Assembly: GCF_016888135.1 (NCBI RefSeq) | Contig: NZ_JACSWB010000277.1 | Coordinates: 1 to 64,000 of the forward strand | Direction: 5' to 3' | DNA length: 64,000 nt | DNA from: Leptolyngbya sp. CCY15150 | GTDB taxonomy: Bacteria; Cyanobacteriota; Cyanobacteriia; RECH01 | Part shown: positions 54,595 through 63,683 of the stretch, piece by piece | Numbering within the stretch: position 1 is the stretch's first letter | Layout of the letters: the number at the start of each line of letters is the position of its first letter | The notes under the pieces: model-generated | Database searches by the model: none | Told to the model about the DNA's origin: nothing | What the model saw: the letters and a program-made list of their open reading frames with translations, nothing else | Translations under genes and position numbers: made by a program

Positions 54595-55620
54595 ATGCTT
54601 GTCACCCAGCACCCTGTATTTCGGCGGTTTTGGTATCCGGTGGTGCCCATCGCCCAGATTCAGCATGGCCCAGCAGCGTTTGAGCTTTTGGGACAACGGC
54701 TGGTGATTTGGCAGGCGGGCGAGGGGCAGCCGGTGGCTGTGGCTGATCGCTGTTGCCATCGTTCAGCGCGGCTTTCGCAGGGAACGGTGGTGGACGGTGC
54801 GATTCAATGTCCCTACCATGGCTGGTGTTTCGATAGGCAAGGCCGCTGTGTGCAGGTGCCCCAGGTGCCCGATCGCCCCATTTCTCCGGCCTATCAGGTG
54901 CCGGGCTATGCCTGCGTTGAGCGCTACGGCTATGCCTGGGTTTGCTTGGATAGTCCGCTGGCAGATATTCCCGATATTCCCGAGGCTGTGGATCCGCAGT
55001 TTCGCTACATTCCCCAGTTCTATGAACCCTGGCGCTGTGCCGGTTTGCGGCTGATGGAAAATTCCTTTGACAATGCCCATCCCCACTTTGTCCATCACAA
55101 GACCTTTGGCATCTCCCAGGAACCCGTACCACCGCCGCCTACCTCGCTGGAAGAAACGGACGGGGGGCTGACCATGACCTATGGACTGCCGGTGAAAAAC
55201 TCTGACATGCAGAAACAGAATCTTGGCATGGAGAGCGATCGCACCCTGCGTCTCAGTCGTGCCACCTGGTATCTACCCTTTCTCCGCACCCTGCGGATTA
55301 CCTATCCTAACGGTCTGGTGCATTTGATTTTTACCGCAGCGACGCCGGTGAATGATCAGGTATCGCAGATTGTCCAGTTCTGTCTGCGCAATGATACGGA
55401 GGCGGATGCACCGGCCCAGGATATTATCGCCTTTGACCGAGCGGTGACGCTGGAAGATAAGGATATTTTGGAAGGGACGGACTATGATGTGCCCTTGGAT
55501 CTCCATGCTGAGCAGCATATGTGGACGGATCAACCCGGCATTATCATGCGGCGCAAATTGGCGCGACTGATTCATCCGGCTGCAGCGCCAGCGATCGCTC
55601 TTTCTAGCGCTACACTCTAG
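54595..55620 (+). CDS. Rieske-type non-haem iron oxygenase
   Basis: A 341-residue protein with the Rieske motif CCHRSARLSQGTVVDGAIQCPYHGW (C-x-H and C-x2-H around residues 50-70) and the mononuclear iron site ENSFDNAHPHFVHHKTFG (Asp-x2-His-x4-His, near 165). The C-terminus lacks the membrane segments found in chlorophyllide a oxygenases of plants. Cyanobacterial relatives are annotated as aromatic-ring or pheophorbide-type oxygenases. The substrate is not predictable. Followed 23 bases on by surE. Confidence 0.86.
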   Translation: MLVTQHPVFRRFWYPVVPIAQIQHGPAAFELLGQRLVIWQAGEGQPVAVADRCCHRSARLSQGTVVDGAIQCPYHGWCFDRQGRCVQVPQVPDRPISPAYQVPGYACVERYGYAWVCLDSPLADIPDIPEAVDPQFRYIPQFYEPWRCAGLRLMENSFDNAHPHFVHHKTFGISQEPVPPPPTSLEETDGGLTMTYGLPVKNSDMQKQNLGMESDRTLRLSRATWYLPFLRTLRITYPNGLVHLIFTAATPVNDQVSQIVQFCLRNDTEADAPAQDIIAFDRAVTLEDKDILEGTDYDVPLDLHAEQHMWTDQPGIIMRRKLARLIHPAAAPAIALSSATL

Positions 55621-55643
55621 AAGCGATCGCGTTTTCTAGAGCT

Positions 55644-56324
55644 ATGACGTTTATTTTGACCAATGATGACGGCATTGATGCCCCCGGTTTGCAGGCCCTG
55701 CGGAATGCCGTTGGCGACAACAGTGTGATCGTGGCCCCGCAGAAGCAATATTCTGGCTGCAGCCACCAACTGACCCGAGGAGCAGCGATCGCCATTCAAC
55801 GCCGATCGGATACGGCCTACGCCATAAATGGCACCCCTGCCGACTGTACCCGGGTGGCAGCGACCCATTTATGCCCCCAAGGAACCTGGGTGCTATCGGG
55901 CATCAATGCTGGGGGTAACCTAGGAGCAGATCTGTATGTGTCGGGAACCGTAGCAGCGGTGCGGGAGGCCGCCCTACTGCGATTGCCAGGTATCGCCTTT
56001 TCCCACTACATCCACCGTCGTCGGCCGATCAACTGGGAGCGGGCTACCCAGCTCACGGTTCAAGTCCTGGATCGCTTGCTGGGCTTACCCCAGAAACCTG
56101 GCTGTTTTTGGAATGTCAATCTACCCCATTTAGGGGACGACGATCCACCGCCAAACCTGGTATTTTGTTCGTGCTGCACCCAACCCCTGCCCACGGAGTT
56201 TGAAGTGATCGATCAGCAATTTCGCTACACTGGCGAATATGGCGATCGCACCCATGATCCAAACTCAGATGTGGCAGTATGCTTTGGGGGCAACGTTGCC
56301 ATTAGCCAGGTTTGCCTGTGGTAG
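55644..56324 (+). CDS. surE: 5'/3'-nucleotidase SurE
   Basis: The 226-residue protein starts MTFILTNDDGIDAPGLQALR, with the DD metal pair at residues 8-9; the SGINAGGNLGADLYVSGTVAAVREA motif follows. It is shorter than the 250-265 residues usual for SurE because of a trimmed C-terminus, but all metal and phosphate sites are present. It removes phosphate from nucleoside monophosphates and acts in the cytosol under stress. Third gene of a compact run. Confidence 0.9.
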   Translation: MTFILTNDDGIDAPGLQALRNAVGDNSVIVAPQKQYSGCSHQLTRGAAIAIQRRSDTAYAINGTPADCTRVAATHLCPQGTWVLSGINAGGNLGADLYVSGTVAAVREAALLRLPGIAFSHYIHRRRPINWERATQLTVQVLDRLLGLPQKPGCFWNVNLPHLGDDDPPPNLVFCSCCTQPLPTEFEVIDQQFRYTGEYGDRTHDPNSDVAVCFGGNVAISQVCLW

Positions 56325-56336
56325 CCTGGCCTCGAT

Positions 56337-56867
56337 GTGAGCCCGTGGTGTTTGGACATCAATCTCGTGAATGACTCAACCCAACTGCCGGTGATTGGCT
56401 GGCGAGAATGGCTGGTGTTGCCCGATTTGGGAATCACCGCCATCAAGGCAAAAATTGATACCGGGGCCCGCTCCTCTGCACTCCATGCGTTTCATATTCA
56501 GCCTATCGAGCGCGATGGTCAGCCCTGGGTACGGTTTCAGGTTCATCCCTTGCAACGCAACAGCGATCGCACTCTGACGGCAGAAGCCCCGCTTTTAGAC
56601 GAGCGAGAGGTGCGCAACTCCGGTGGCCATGCTGAACGGCGTCCCGTGATTCAAACGCGGGTGACCTTAAATGGCCAGCATTGGCCGATTGAACTCACCC
56701 TCACCAACCGCGATGTGATGGGATTTCGTATGCTGCTGGGTCGGCAGGCCGTGCGCCATAAATTCTGGGTAGACCCAGGGCGATCGTACCTGCAAAGTGC
56801 TGATGTTCATTCCACTGTCCATCGTTCAGATTCCTTGTTCATCCATCTCACCGAGCCAGAGCCGTGA
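56337..56867 (+). CDS. Retropepsin-like zinc protease/RimK-associated protease (RimB-like)
   Basis: Up to 176 residues; GTG at 56337 or GTG at 56367 (start of [20 protein letters not shown]) are candidate starts. [19 protein letters not shown] is the catalytic D-T-G-A motif of a retropepsin fold, labelled 'ATP-dependent zinc protease' in databases. [10 protein letters not shown] and [15 protein letters not shown] complete the domain. Its stop overlaps the start of the RimK-like gene by 4 bases, and homologues with RimK neighbours are known. Role: probably trimming of polyglutamate or peptide products. Confidence 0.82.
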   Translation: MSPWCLDINLVNDSTQLPVIGWREWLVLPDLGITAIKAKIDTGARSSALHAFHIQPIERDGQPWVRFQVHPLQRNSDRTLTAEAPLLDEREVRNSGGHAERRPVIQTRVTLNGQHWPIELTLTNRDVMGFRMLLGRQAVRHKFWVDPGRSYLQSADVHSTVHRSDSLFIHLTEPEP

Positions 56868-57862
56868 CAGACTACAACGACCTGCATGACCGTGATTCCT
56901 ACGTTGATCAGAGCCAGACTGCTGACTCTAGCCCTGCCGATCGCCCCGCTAAACCGATGAAAATCGCCATCCTGTCGCAAAAAGCATCCCTCTATTCCAC
57001 GCGACGACTGAAGGAAGCCGGTGAGGAACGCGGCCATGAGATCCGGGTGATTGACTACCTGCGTTGCTACATGAATATCACCTCCCATCGTCCTCAGGTG
57101 ATCTACCAAGGGGATCCGTTGGATGATTTTGATGCGGTGATTCCACGGATTGGCGCGTCTAAAACTTTCTACGGCACGGCGGTGGTGCGGCAGTTTGAGA
57201 TGATGGGCGTCTTTTGCATGAATGAATCCCAGGCTATCTCGCGATCGCGGGACAAGTTGCGTTGCCTGCAGCTCCTAGCCCGGAAGGGGATTGGTCTTCC
57301 CGTCACCGGCTTTGCCCATTCCACGAAAGATATTGAAGGCTTGATTGAAATTGTCGGCGGTGCGCCGTTGGTGATTAAGCTGTTGGAGGGTACCCAGGGC
57401 ATCGGAGTTGTGCTAGCGGAAACCAAACAGGCTGCCCAGTCGGTGATTGAAGCTTTCCGTGGACTAGATGCCAATATTTTGGTGCAGGAGTTTATTAAGG
57501 AAGCCGGGGGCATGGATATCCGCTGCTTTGTGATTGGCGACAAGGTGGTGGCGGCTATGAAGCGTCAGGGAGCCCCCGGCGAATTTCGCTCTAACCTGCA
57601 CCGGGGCGGTATGGCAGCCAAAATTAAACTCACCCCGGAAGAGCGTAGCACGGCGATCCGAGCTGCTAAAGCCATGGGGCTGCGGGTGGCAGGGGTCGAT
57701 ATTCTGCGATCGAACCATGGCCCAGTGGTGATGGAGGTGAATTCATCCCCTGGTCTAGAGGGCATTGAAGCGGCAACCCAGGCGGATGTGGCAGGTAAGA
57801 TTATTGAATTTGTGGCCAAAAATGCTACGCCGCAACGCAGCCGAAATCGCCTCAATGGTTAA
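56864..57862 (+). CDS. rimK: RimK-like ATP-grasp glutamate ligase
   Basis: A 332-residue protein started at GTG 56864, inside the previous stop (an internal ATG at 56957 would give [20 protein letters not shown], the usual RimK start). ATP-grasp features are [60 protein letters not shown] and the metal-binding end [13 protein letters not shown]. It ligates glutamate to protein or peptide C-termini (ribosomal S6 in E. coli). Follows the protease gene; precedes a deacylase gene: a three-gene modification unit. Confidence 0.9.
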   Translation: MTDYNDLHDRDSYVDQSQTADSSPADRPAKPMKIAILSQKASLYSTRRLKEAGEERGHEIRVIDYLRCYMNITSHRPQVIYQGDPLDDFDAVIPRIGASKTFYGTAVVRQFEMMGVFCMNESQAISRSRDKLRCLQLLARKGIGLPVTGFAHSTKDIEGLIEIVGGAPLVIKLLEGTQGIGVVLAETKQAAQSVIEAFRGLDANILVQEFIKEAGGMDIRCFVIGDKVVAAMKRQGAPGEFRSNLHRGGMAAKIKLTPEERSTAIRAAKAMGLRVAGVDILRSNHGPVVMEVNSSPGLEGIEAATQADVAGKIIEFVAKNATPQRSRNRLNG

Positions 57863-57907
57863 CCATGGCTAACCACAGTGCTGCAGGTTTGCGATACTCT
57901 GGAATGC

Positions 57908-58930
57908 ATGAGTGATGTCAATGTCAGCAGGGATACAAAGGGTGGAGTCGAAGAGCGATCGCCCCTCGGTCGTCAGCCGGGGACGGCGATCGCGATTGGT
58001 GGAGTGGAGGTGCTGCCGGGACGCAAGCAGCGTCTAGAACTTCCCATTGCCCGTCTACCGACGCAAACGTTACTCAGTTTACCGGTGACGGTGATCAATG
58101 GGCGCTATCAAGGGCCCTGTCTTTGGCTGAGTGCCGCTATTCATGGCGATGAAATTAACGGTGTGGATATTATCCGCCAAGTGCTGACCCAGGTAAAACC
58201 CCATCGCCTGCATGGACGGCTGATTGCCGTTCCCATTGTCAATATGTTTGGCTTTATCGAACAATCGCGCTATCTACCCGATCGCCGCGACTTAAATCGA
58301 TCTTTTCCTGGCTCCAAGCGCGGCTCCTTGGCAGCTCGCCTCGCCCATTTGTTTATGACTGAGGTGGTCGCCCATTGCGACTACGGCATTGACTTACATA
58401 CCGCCTCTTTTCATCGCGTCAACTGGCCTCAGGTGCGCGGCGACTTCAGCAATGCCAAGACCTATGCGGTAGCGAAGGCCTTTGGGGCACCCATTATCAT
58501 TCATTCATCCATGCGGGATGGTTCCCTGCGACAAGCGGCAGCCAATCGCGGCATCCCAGTGCTGCTCTACGAAGCTGGGGAAGCCCTACGGTTTGACCAA
58601 GACGCGATCGCTACCGGCGTGACGGGCATTTTACAGGTGATGTCGGCATTAGGGATGTATAGCTCACCTATCCTTCATCCTTCAGTTGATCCCATCGAGG
58701 TGCAGGAAACGAAATGGGTGCGGGCGAGTCGAAGCGGAATGCTGCACCCAGCAGTGACTTTAGGACAGTCGATTCAGAAAAAACAATCTTTGGGCTTCAT
58801 CACGGATGCCTTCGGCGATCGCACCAGTAAAATTGATAGTCCCTACAACGGCATTGTCATCGGTCACACCAATAATCCCTTAGTCAATCAAGGCGATGGT
58901 CTATTTCATCTCGCGGTGACTGAGTCCTAG
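57908..58930 (+). CDS. Succinylglutamate desuccinylase/aspartoacylase-family protein
   Basis: The 340-residue protein starts MSDVNVSRDTKGGVEERSPL at ATG 57908; 30 bases upstream a longer frame exists (57878). It has AAIHGDEINGVDII (His and Glu zinc ligands), RDLNRSFPGS (substrate Arg/Asn) and GIDLHTAS (third zinc His), as in M14-type aspartoacylases. The C-terminal half has the beta-sandwich region. It probably deacylates an N-acyl amino acid; the neighbouring RimK and retropepsin suggest a role in the same peptide modification. 46 bases follow rimK. Confidence 0.86.
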   Translation: MSDVNVSRDTKGGVEERSPLGRQPGTAIAIGGVEVLPGRKQRLELPIARLPTQTLLSLPVTVINGRYQGPCLWLSAAIHGDEINGVDIIRQVLTQVKPHRLHGRLIAVPIVNMFGFIEQSRYLPDRRDLNRSFPGSKRGSLAARLAHLFMTEVVAHCDYGIDLHTASFHRVNWPQVRGDFSNAKTYAVAKAFGAPIIIHSSMRDGSLRQAAANRGIPVLLYEAGEALRFDQDAIATGVTGILQVMSALGMYSSPILHPSVDPIEVQETKWVRASRSGMLHPAVTLGQSIQKKQSLGFITDAFGDRTSKIDSPYNGIVIGHTNNPLVNQGDGLFHLAVTES

Positions 58931-59427
58931 GGGGCGATCGCTAGATCCGAAACTTACCCTAACTCATCTATACACCTTTTTATACAGCGATGATCTTGGT
59001 TACCCTAAATCTATTCATATTCCCCCCAAAAACAATTCAAGTCTTCATCTAATTTGGACTGCCGTTGCTACAGTACATCTTCCTCTAATTGCAAATCACG
59101 CAAAGAGTATCTTTTCTCAACTGATTGGTTAGATCTTTCAATAACCTCTGCAACAACACGTCGATTCACCATAGGTCCAACTCGATCATCAATTTCCTCT
59201 ACCGAGGCGTCATGAAGAGCGATCGCTCTGCCGCAGCTTTTCTCACGAGTTGTTGGACAGTAGCAGGCACTGGGCTAACTCAGTCGCCAGCAGCCCAGTG
59301 CAGCTTCAAGCAAATGCGCTAGGGCAGGATCACAGGGCACCATGTGCCGATGGTATGGTTGATGTGAAAGGTTGTCACAGCAGTTTTCCTACGCGATACC
59401 ATTTGCAAGGCTGGGGTGGCGATCAAC
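58931..59427. other. AT-richer spacer with a coding remnant
   Basis: A stretch of lower GC begins near 58960. A minus-strand coding remnant at 59068-59274 is described separately. No terminator with U-run is obvious after the deacylase gene. Confidence 0.4.
59068..59274 (-). pseudogene. Possible gene remnant of unknown family
   Basis: A 69-codon open stretch on the minus strand reads ...HDASVEEIDDRVGPMVNRRV VAEVIERSNQ SVEKRYSLRD LQLEEDVL before its stop at 59068. The charged, helix-like composition looks coding, but the only internal ATG (59172) leaves 34 residues and a stop closes the frame just upstream at 59275. It looks like the C-terminal end of a decayed small protein, or an unrecognised short gene. 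Confidence 0.3.
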
Positions 59428-59802
59428 CTATTGATTTAACACATCCCGCTTGTGCTGAGGGGCAGCAGCGATCGCAGCCACTTGGGCTCTCAAGTCCTCT
59501 GAGATTCCCAATTCCTCAAGGGTGATCATCAAGTCTTCGGCTACGGCGTCAAAGTGCTCGCTGTTTAGTCCATGGTGTTTGACGAGTTCTTGATGGGCTT
59601 CGCGCATATAGCGGCCATCGTACTTATCGGTGCCGCCAAAGGCGTAGGTCAAGAAGGCCTTTTGGTGTGCTCGCTGCTTGGTCATGTTCACGTTGGCAAA
59701 GAAGTGCTTAATGCGATCATCCTGGAGCACGCGCTCGTAAAATTTATCGACGGCTAAATCTACTGCTGCTGCGCCACCTAGTTGGTCAAATAAGGTCGTC
59801 AT
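59428..59802 (-). CDS. glbN: Group 1 truncated haemoglobin (GlbN/cyanoglobin)
   Basis: The 124-residue protein starts at ATG 59802, eight bases after AAAGGA. MTTLFDQLGGAAAVDLAVDKFYERVLQDDRIKHFFANVNM is the trHb1 start, with the Phe-Tyr B-helix pair; the proximal His is in HQELVKHHGLNSEHFDAVAEDL. Cyanobacterial GlbN binds oxygen and NO and helps against reactive nitrogen. A longer upstream frame (59883) reads through AT-rich repeat DNA and is rejected. Confidence 0.92.
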   Translation of the reverse strand: MTTLFDQLGGAAAVDLAVDKFYERVLQDDRIKHFFANVNMTKQRAHQKAFLTYAFGGTDKYDGRYMREAHQELVKHHGLNSEHFDAVAEDLMITLEELGISEDLRAQVAAIAAAPQHKRDVLNQ

Positions 59803-60301
59803 GGGTTGTCCTTTGAAATAAAAAACGATTGAGAGATGTCTGTTGAGAAATGTCTGTTTTTTGGGCGTTGCTGAATGAGGCAATGAAATCGGAACGTGAG
59901 ATGCTCACACTCCCAACTCATTCGCCATCAAGACAGTGTGAGCGAGACGCTCACGGTTAAACATGAGCTACTCCACTGTTTGGCCTCAGTGTGACAGAGA
60001 TTGTTCAATTTGTTCATGAGGTAGCTCATAGTCTGACCACTTCCAGTCTTCAAGGCTGGATACATGGATACAAAACAAAGCCCTCAATCAGGGGGCGATC
60101 GCTTTTTCTGAGAGATGTTGCGAGGGGCGATCGCTAGAACGGCAGATCTGTATCTGTACTGAAAAGGCATTGACTATAATGCCAGCCTTCACGGATGACC
60201 CAGTCGCTACGGACACCTCTGGTAGATCCTAGAAACGTAACCCTCGCCTCATAGATTCCTGGCTGGACAGAAAAAACTTTCTCTTCTCCCTTTCGACATA
60301 C
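59803..60301. repeat. Spacer with tandem and dispersed repeats upstream of glbN
   Basis: It holds a 14-bp imperfect tandem, GAGAGATGTCTGTT and GAGAAATGTCTGTT (59831-59858), then GGCGTTGCTGAAT (59864-59876), an element also found at 53707 and 16534. Two hairpins, GTGAG-atg-CTCAC and GTGAGCG-aga-CGCTCAC (near 59899 and 59941), follow. No gene is supported. Confidence 0.5.
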
Positions 60302-60748
60302 CTAGGGCTGAGAATTGAGAGAGGCAAGCATGGCTTTGAGGTGATGGAGTCCCACTGAATAGGTTGTCTTGCGCCGATGGGTTGCTTTTGATGGCTGAGG
60401 TACGGTTGGACGTTCATCGCACCTACTATTGGATCGCTGCTTTGGTTTTGGGTGACCACTTTTCAATCTGTCGAGTCCATCGTTTTGTCTCCTGGCAACA
60501 TAGTATTCCCCTGGCTGTGGGATTCTATAGATAGCAAATCGATCACATTTGACTAGCAGATATTGCAGTCCCTTTGGGTGGCGGGTGAACTGGAGGGCGA
60601 TCGCTTCTGGGTCGGCCTTGTAATGTTGCTGGAAATGTTGGCATAGCTGTTGCCGACTGATCCATGGAGTCTGGGTGTTCTGTTGATTGTCGTCGATCAG
60701 ATGCTCTATTGCTTTTAGAAAATTGTGCTTCGACCAACCGTCTTTCAT
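60302..60748 (-). CDS. Hypothetical basic protein
   Basis: The 148-residue protein from ATG 60748 (MKDGWSKHNFLKAIEHLIDD) has a helical N-terminal half with AIALQFTRHPKGLQYLLVKCDRFAIYRIPQPGEYYVARR. A low-complexity, Lys/Arg/Ser-rich C-terminal half follows. An ATG at 60814 would add 22 residues of low character. No family is recognised; the basic tail could bind nucleic acid. Isolated between repeat-rich spacers. Confidence 0.5.
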   Translation of the reverse strand: MKDGWSKHNFLKAIEHLIDDNQQNTQTPWISRQQLCQHFQQHYKADPEAIALQFTRHPKGLQYLLVKCDRFAIYRIPQPGEYYVARRQNDGLDRLKSGHPKPKQRSNSRCDERPTVPQPSKATHRRKTTYSVGLHHLKAMLASLNSQP

Positions 60749-62150
60749 GGGTTGTCCTGGTTCTAGAATGTGGGAGTTTATTGCACGGGATGCTATGGGA
60801 CTTGTGCTGGTCATGCACTGACCAGGCCATGCCTAACTACAGATTGACGGTGCAATGTATCGCACGACTTATCGGTCTAAATTTGGTGTGGGTTTCCCTA
60901 CATTCTCGATGTCATCTATCAGGCCAAGGTTGATCCAATGGATGGACGTTGGTCTGAATGTTGATGTGGATGCTTAGGTGTGAAGTACATTTGCGGCGCG
61001 GGATGTTTGCTAATCGTCACGCCATTGAAGGGTTGACCCTATAGCGAGAAGGGTTGACTGTTCTGCGATCGCAGAACAACATGTCCGACATCGCAAAACA
61101 GAATCCTGATCGAAGGACAAAAGTGTTTTGCTGAGACGTTTTTTGCAGCATTTTTAAGCCCCCAGACTTGTCACTTAGCAAGCATGTTGGCTAGCCAAAT
61201 ATTGGGGCATAGATTGGGCTCTGAAATCCTGGAGAGATGACTGCGACCATGGGCTGTGAGGGGGTGGGCAGGAGGGGAGATCTTTCAGGACTCGGGCAAC
61301 CTCAGCGGCGCTTCAGGGGGGCTACAGTCCATCGGGTTAATTGCGGTATTCGCAAACAATCAGCAGCCCTCTATCCCTATAAAACCCTTGTTTTGTAAGC
61401 AATCTGGAGAATCCTGACCTGGAATAAAAGTCTACTGGACTAATATTGGACTAAATTTTTGAGGGTCATTTCAGGGCAATTCTAGGGCGATCGCCTCCCC
61501 TCCGTCCTCTGAACACCGACCACGATCCAGGCAATTTGGCCTGTAGATCGGGTTGGCGATCGCCCCCAACTCACCTCAATCACCCCTGAAGTGTATCCAA
61601 TTTACCACCCAAAAAACGCGGATTTTAGGGGGAAAATCCAGGCAAAATTTGCTGCTTGAATTGCCTTAAATCAAGACATTAATTCTTAGAAATAGACCTA
61701 AAACAAACACAATAGACTCACATTAAGATAGCCATATATAACTAAGAGATTAATAGTCTTAAATTAGGACTCATTTCAAGACTATTTGTATTGATATAAG
61801 ACCTTGTTTGCAAGCGATCGCTCCCTAGTTTTGGGAACACAAAAACGCCGTTCTTCAATCTCCCGTTATCCAGTCAAAAGCGATCGCTCCGTTTCGCCCA
61901 TTTGCGCAATCACCAAATTCTTTATCTCAAAACGAGACGCTTAATCTTGTTACTAGTCTTAACTTAAGACTTAAAAATTCAACTTAAGACTTAGGTTAAG
62001 ACTTCAAAAATTAATTCAAGACTGAATTTCTTAACAAAGATAGCGATCGCCTATATTGCCCATCATTCTTAGTTCTAGGTATTCTTTTGGTAAAAGATCC
62101 CACTCAGATTTACGCTAACAATCAGCCCAATAAATTTATCGGTAAAAACC
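60749..62150. promoter_or_regulatory. 1.4-kb regulatory spacer with palindrome and TTAAGACT-like repeats
   Basis: No supported gene is present. TGTTCTGCGATCGCAGAACA (61059-61078) is a perfect 20-base palindrome centred on HIP1. From 61666 to 62030 the DNA becomes AT-rich and contains at least nine TTAAGACTT-like elements in both orientations (for example near 61666, 61755, 61776, 61959, 61982, 61996 and 62016). These precede the ABC binding-protein gene and could be an operator array. No NtcA-type GTA-N8-TAC site is evident. Confidence 0.55.
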
Positions 62151-63488
62151 ATGTCCAAAAACCATTACAAATTCAGCTTCTTCAATCGGCGATCGCCCAT
62201 GTTGTGGGGAGCGATCGCCCTTGCCCTCACCCTAGGAGCCTGCGGCGAAACGGCTCCTAGCGCTGATTCCGATGCTGCCGATACTGCCGATACGACCGAC
62301 ACCGCTGCCAGCAGCGAAGCGCTGAAAATTGGCACCCTGCTGCCGATCACCGGCGACCTGGCCCAATATGGTGGCCCGATGCAAGATTCCGCCACCTTAT
62401 TAGTCGAAACCGTAAACGGTTGCGGCGGTGTTCTAGGGCAACCCGTGCAGCTCATTTCTGAAGACGACCAAACCGATCCGGCCGCTGGGGCCGCCGCTAT
62501 GAGTAAACTTGCCGAAGTCGATCAAGTCTCTGGCGTTGTGGGAGCTGCTGCTAGCTCCGTCTCCAGCGCTGCTGTTGACATTGCCGTTCGCAACCAAGTG
62601 GTCGAAATTTCCCCCTCTGCCACCAGCCCCGTTTTCACAGAACAAGCCAAAGCCGGTGACTTTGATGGCTACTGGTTCCGCACGGCACCGCCCGACACCT
62701 TCCAAGGCCAAGCCCTGGCCCAGTTAGCCATGGATCAGGGGTATGAAACCGTTGCCGTCATCGCAATTAATAACGACTACGGTAGCGGTCTGGTTCAGTC
62801 CTTCGCTGAAGCCTACACCGCCCTCGGGGGCACCGTCGTCAACCAAGACAATCCCACCCTCTATCCCCCCGATGCTTCCTCCTTCGACTCCGAAGTCAGC
62901 AGCGTCTTCAATGGTTCCCCCGATGCTGTCCTGCTCGTTGCCTATCCTGAGACCGGCAGTCTCATTCTGCAAGCTGCCTTTGAGCAGGGTTTTCTCGATG
63001 GCGAGACCCAAGTGTTGCTGACCGATGGCATGAAAGATGCCAGCATCGCTGAACTGGTCGGCAAAGATAGCGACGGCAGCTTCGTCATTTCTGGCGTCAT
63101 GGGCACCGCGCCCAGTGCTGGCGGCCCTGGCTTAGAACAATTCACCGCCATCTATAACGACGCCTTTAACCGCGACCCCTCTGTTTTTGATCCCAACACA
63201 TGGGATGCCACCGCTCTCATTGCCCTAGCGGCAGAAGCAGCCGGCGATACTAGCGGTACCGCTATCCGCGATGCCATCCGCAACGTTGCGAACGCGCCTG
63301 GCACTGAAGTGACAGATGTTTGCGAAGCTCTAGAACTCATCCGTCAAGGAGAAGATATCAACTACCAAGGTGCTAGCGGCCCAGTCGATTTGGATGACCA
63401 AGGCGATGTGGTAGGCAGCTACGATATTTGGACTGTCGGCGATGATGGGGCCATTCAGGTTCAAGAAACCATTGAAATTGGCGGCTAA
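62151..63488 (+). CDS. ABC transporter substrate-binding lipoprotein, LivJ/UrtA-type
   Basis: A 445-residue protein with a lipoprotein signal: MLWGAIALALTLGACGE, Cys near residue 31. A Ser/Thr/Asp-rich linker is followed by a two-lobe periplasmic domain: LKIGTLLPITGDLAQYGGPM, DQTDPAAGAAAMSKLAEVDQVSGVVGAAASSVSSA, INNDYGSGLVQSFAEAY and ASSFDSEVSSVF. This is the leucine/urea/amide-type family (NatB-like). The start carries a poor ribosome binding site. No transporter subunits follow within the window, so the substrate cannot be fixed. Confidence 0.88.
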   Translation: MSKNHYKFSFFNRRSPMLWGAIALALTLGACGETAPSADSDAADTADTTDTAASSEALKIGTLLPITGDLAQYGGPMQDSATLLVETVNGCGGVLGQPVQLISEDDQTDPAAGAAAMSKLAEVDQVSGVVGAAASSVSSAAVDIAVRNQVVEISPSATSPVFTEQAKAGDFDGYWFRTAPPDTFQGQALAQLAMDQGYETVAVIAINNDYGSGLVQSFAEAYTALGGTVVNQDNPTLYPPDASSFDSEVSSVFNGSPDAVLLVAYPETGSLILQAAFEQGFLDGETQVLLTDGMKDASIAELVGKDSDGSFVISGVMGTAPSAGGPGLEQFTAIYNDAFNRDPSVFDPNTWDATALIALAAEAAGDTSGTAIRDAIRNVANAPGTEVTDVCEALELIRQGEDINYQGASGPVDLDDQGDVVGSYDIWTVGDDGAIQVQETIEIGG

Positions 63489-63529
63489 CAATCAGGAAAG
63501 CCCCCACCTGATCGAGTAGCTAACTACGT

Positions 63530-63561
63530 AAGTTTCCCAGGGCGATCGCCTTGGGAAACTT
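63530..63561 (+). terminator. 32-base HIP1-centred palindrome after the binding-protein gene
   Basis: AAGTTTCCCA (63530-63539) and TGGGAAACTT (63552-63561) flank a GGCGATCGCC core with one off-centre mismatch. It is 42 bases after the stop, and could terminate transcription, though there is no U-run. Confidence 0.55.
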
Positions 63562-63683
63562 AACATTCAACGGATTGAGATCGTTCTAGAATCACTGTGA
63601 AAACAGAGCGATCGCTAGTTTTGCTTGACATCACTTAAACACTGCCCCCAAAACGCTTAACGTTGTATTCATTCATCACCCCC

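Noticed and set aside
58931-59427. tRNA or other structured RNA
   Set aside because: No T-loop (GTTCRA) motif or acceptor-stem pairing was found here or in other long spacers.
61666-62030. Replication origin
   Set aside because: No DnaA boxes (TTATCCACA) and no dnaA/dnaN; AT-rich repeats alone do not define an origin.
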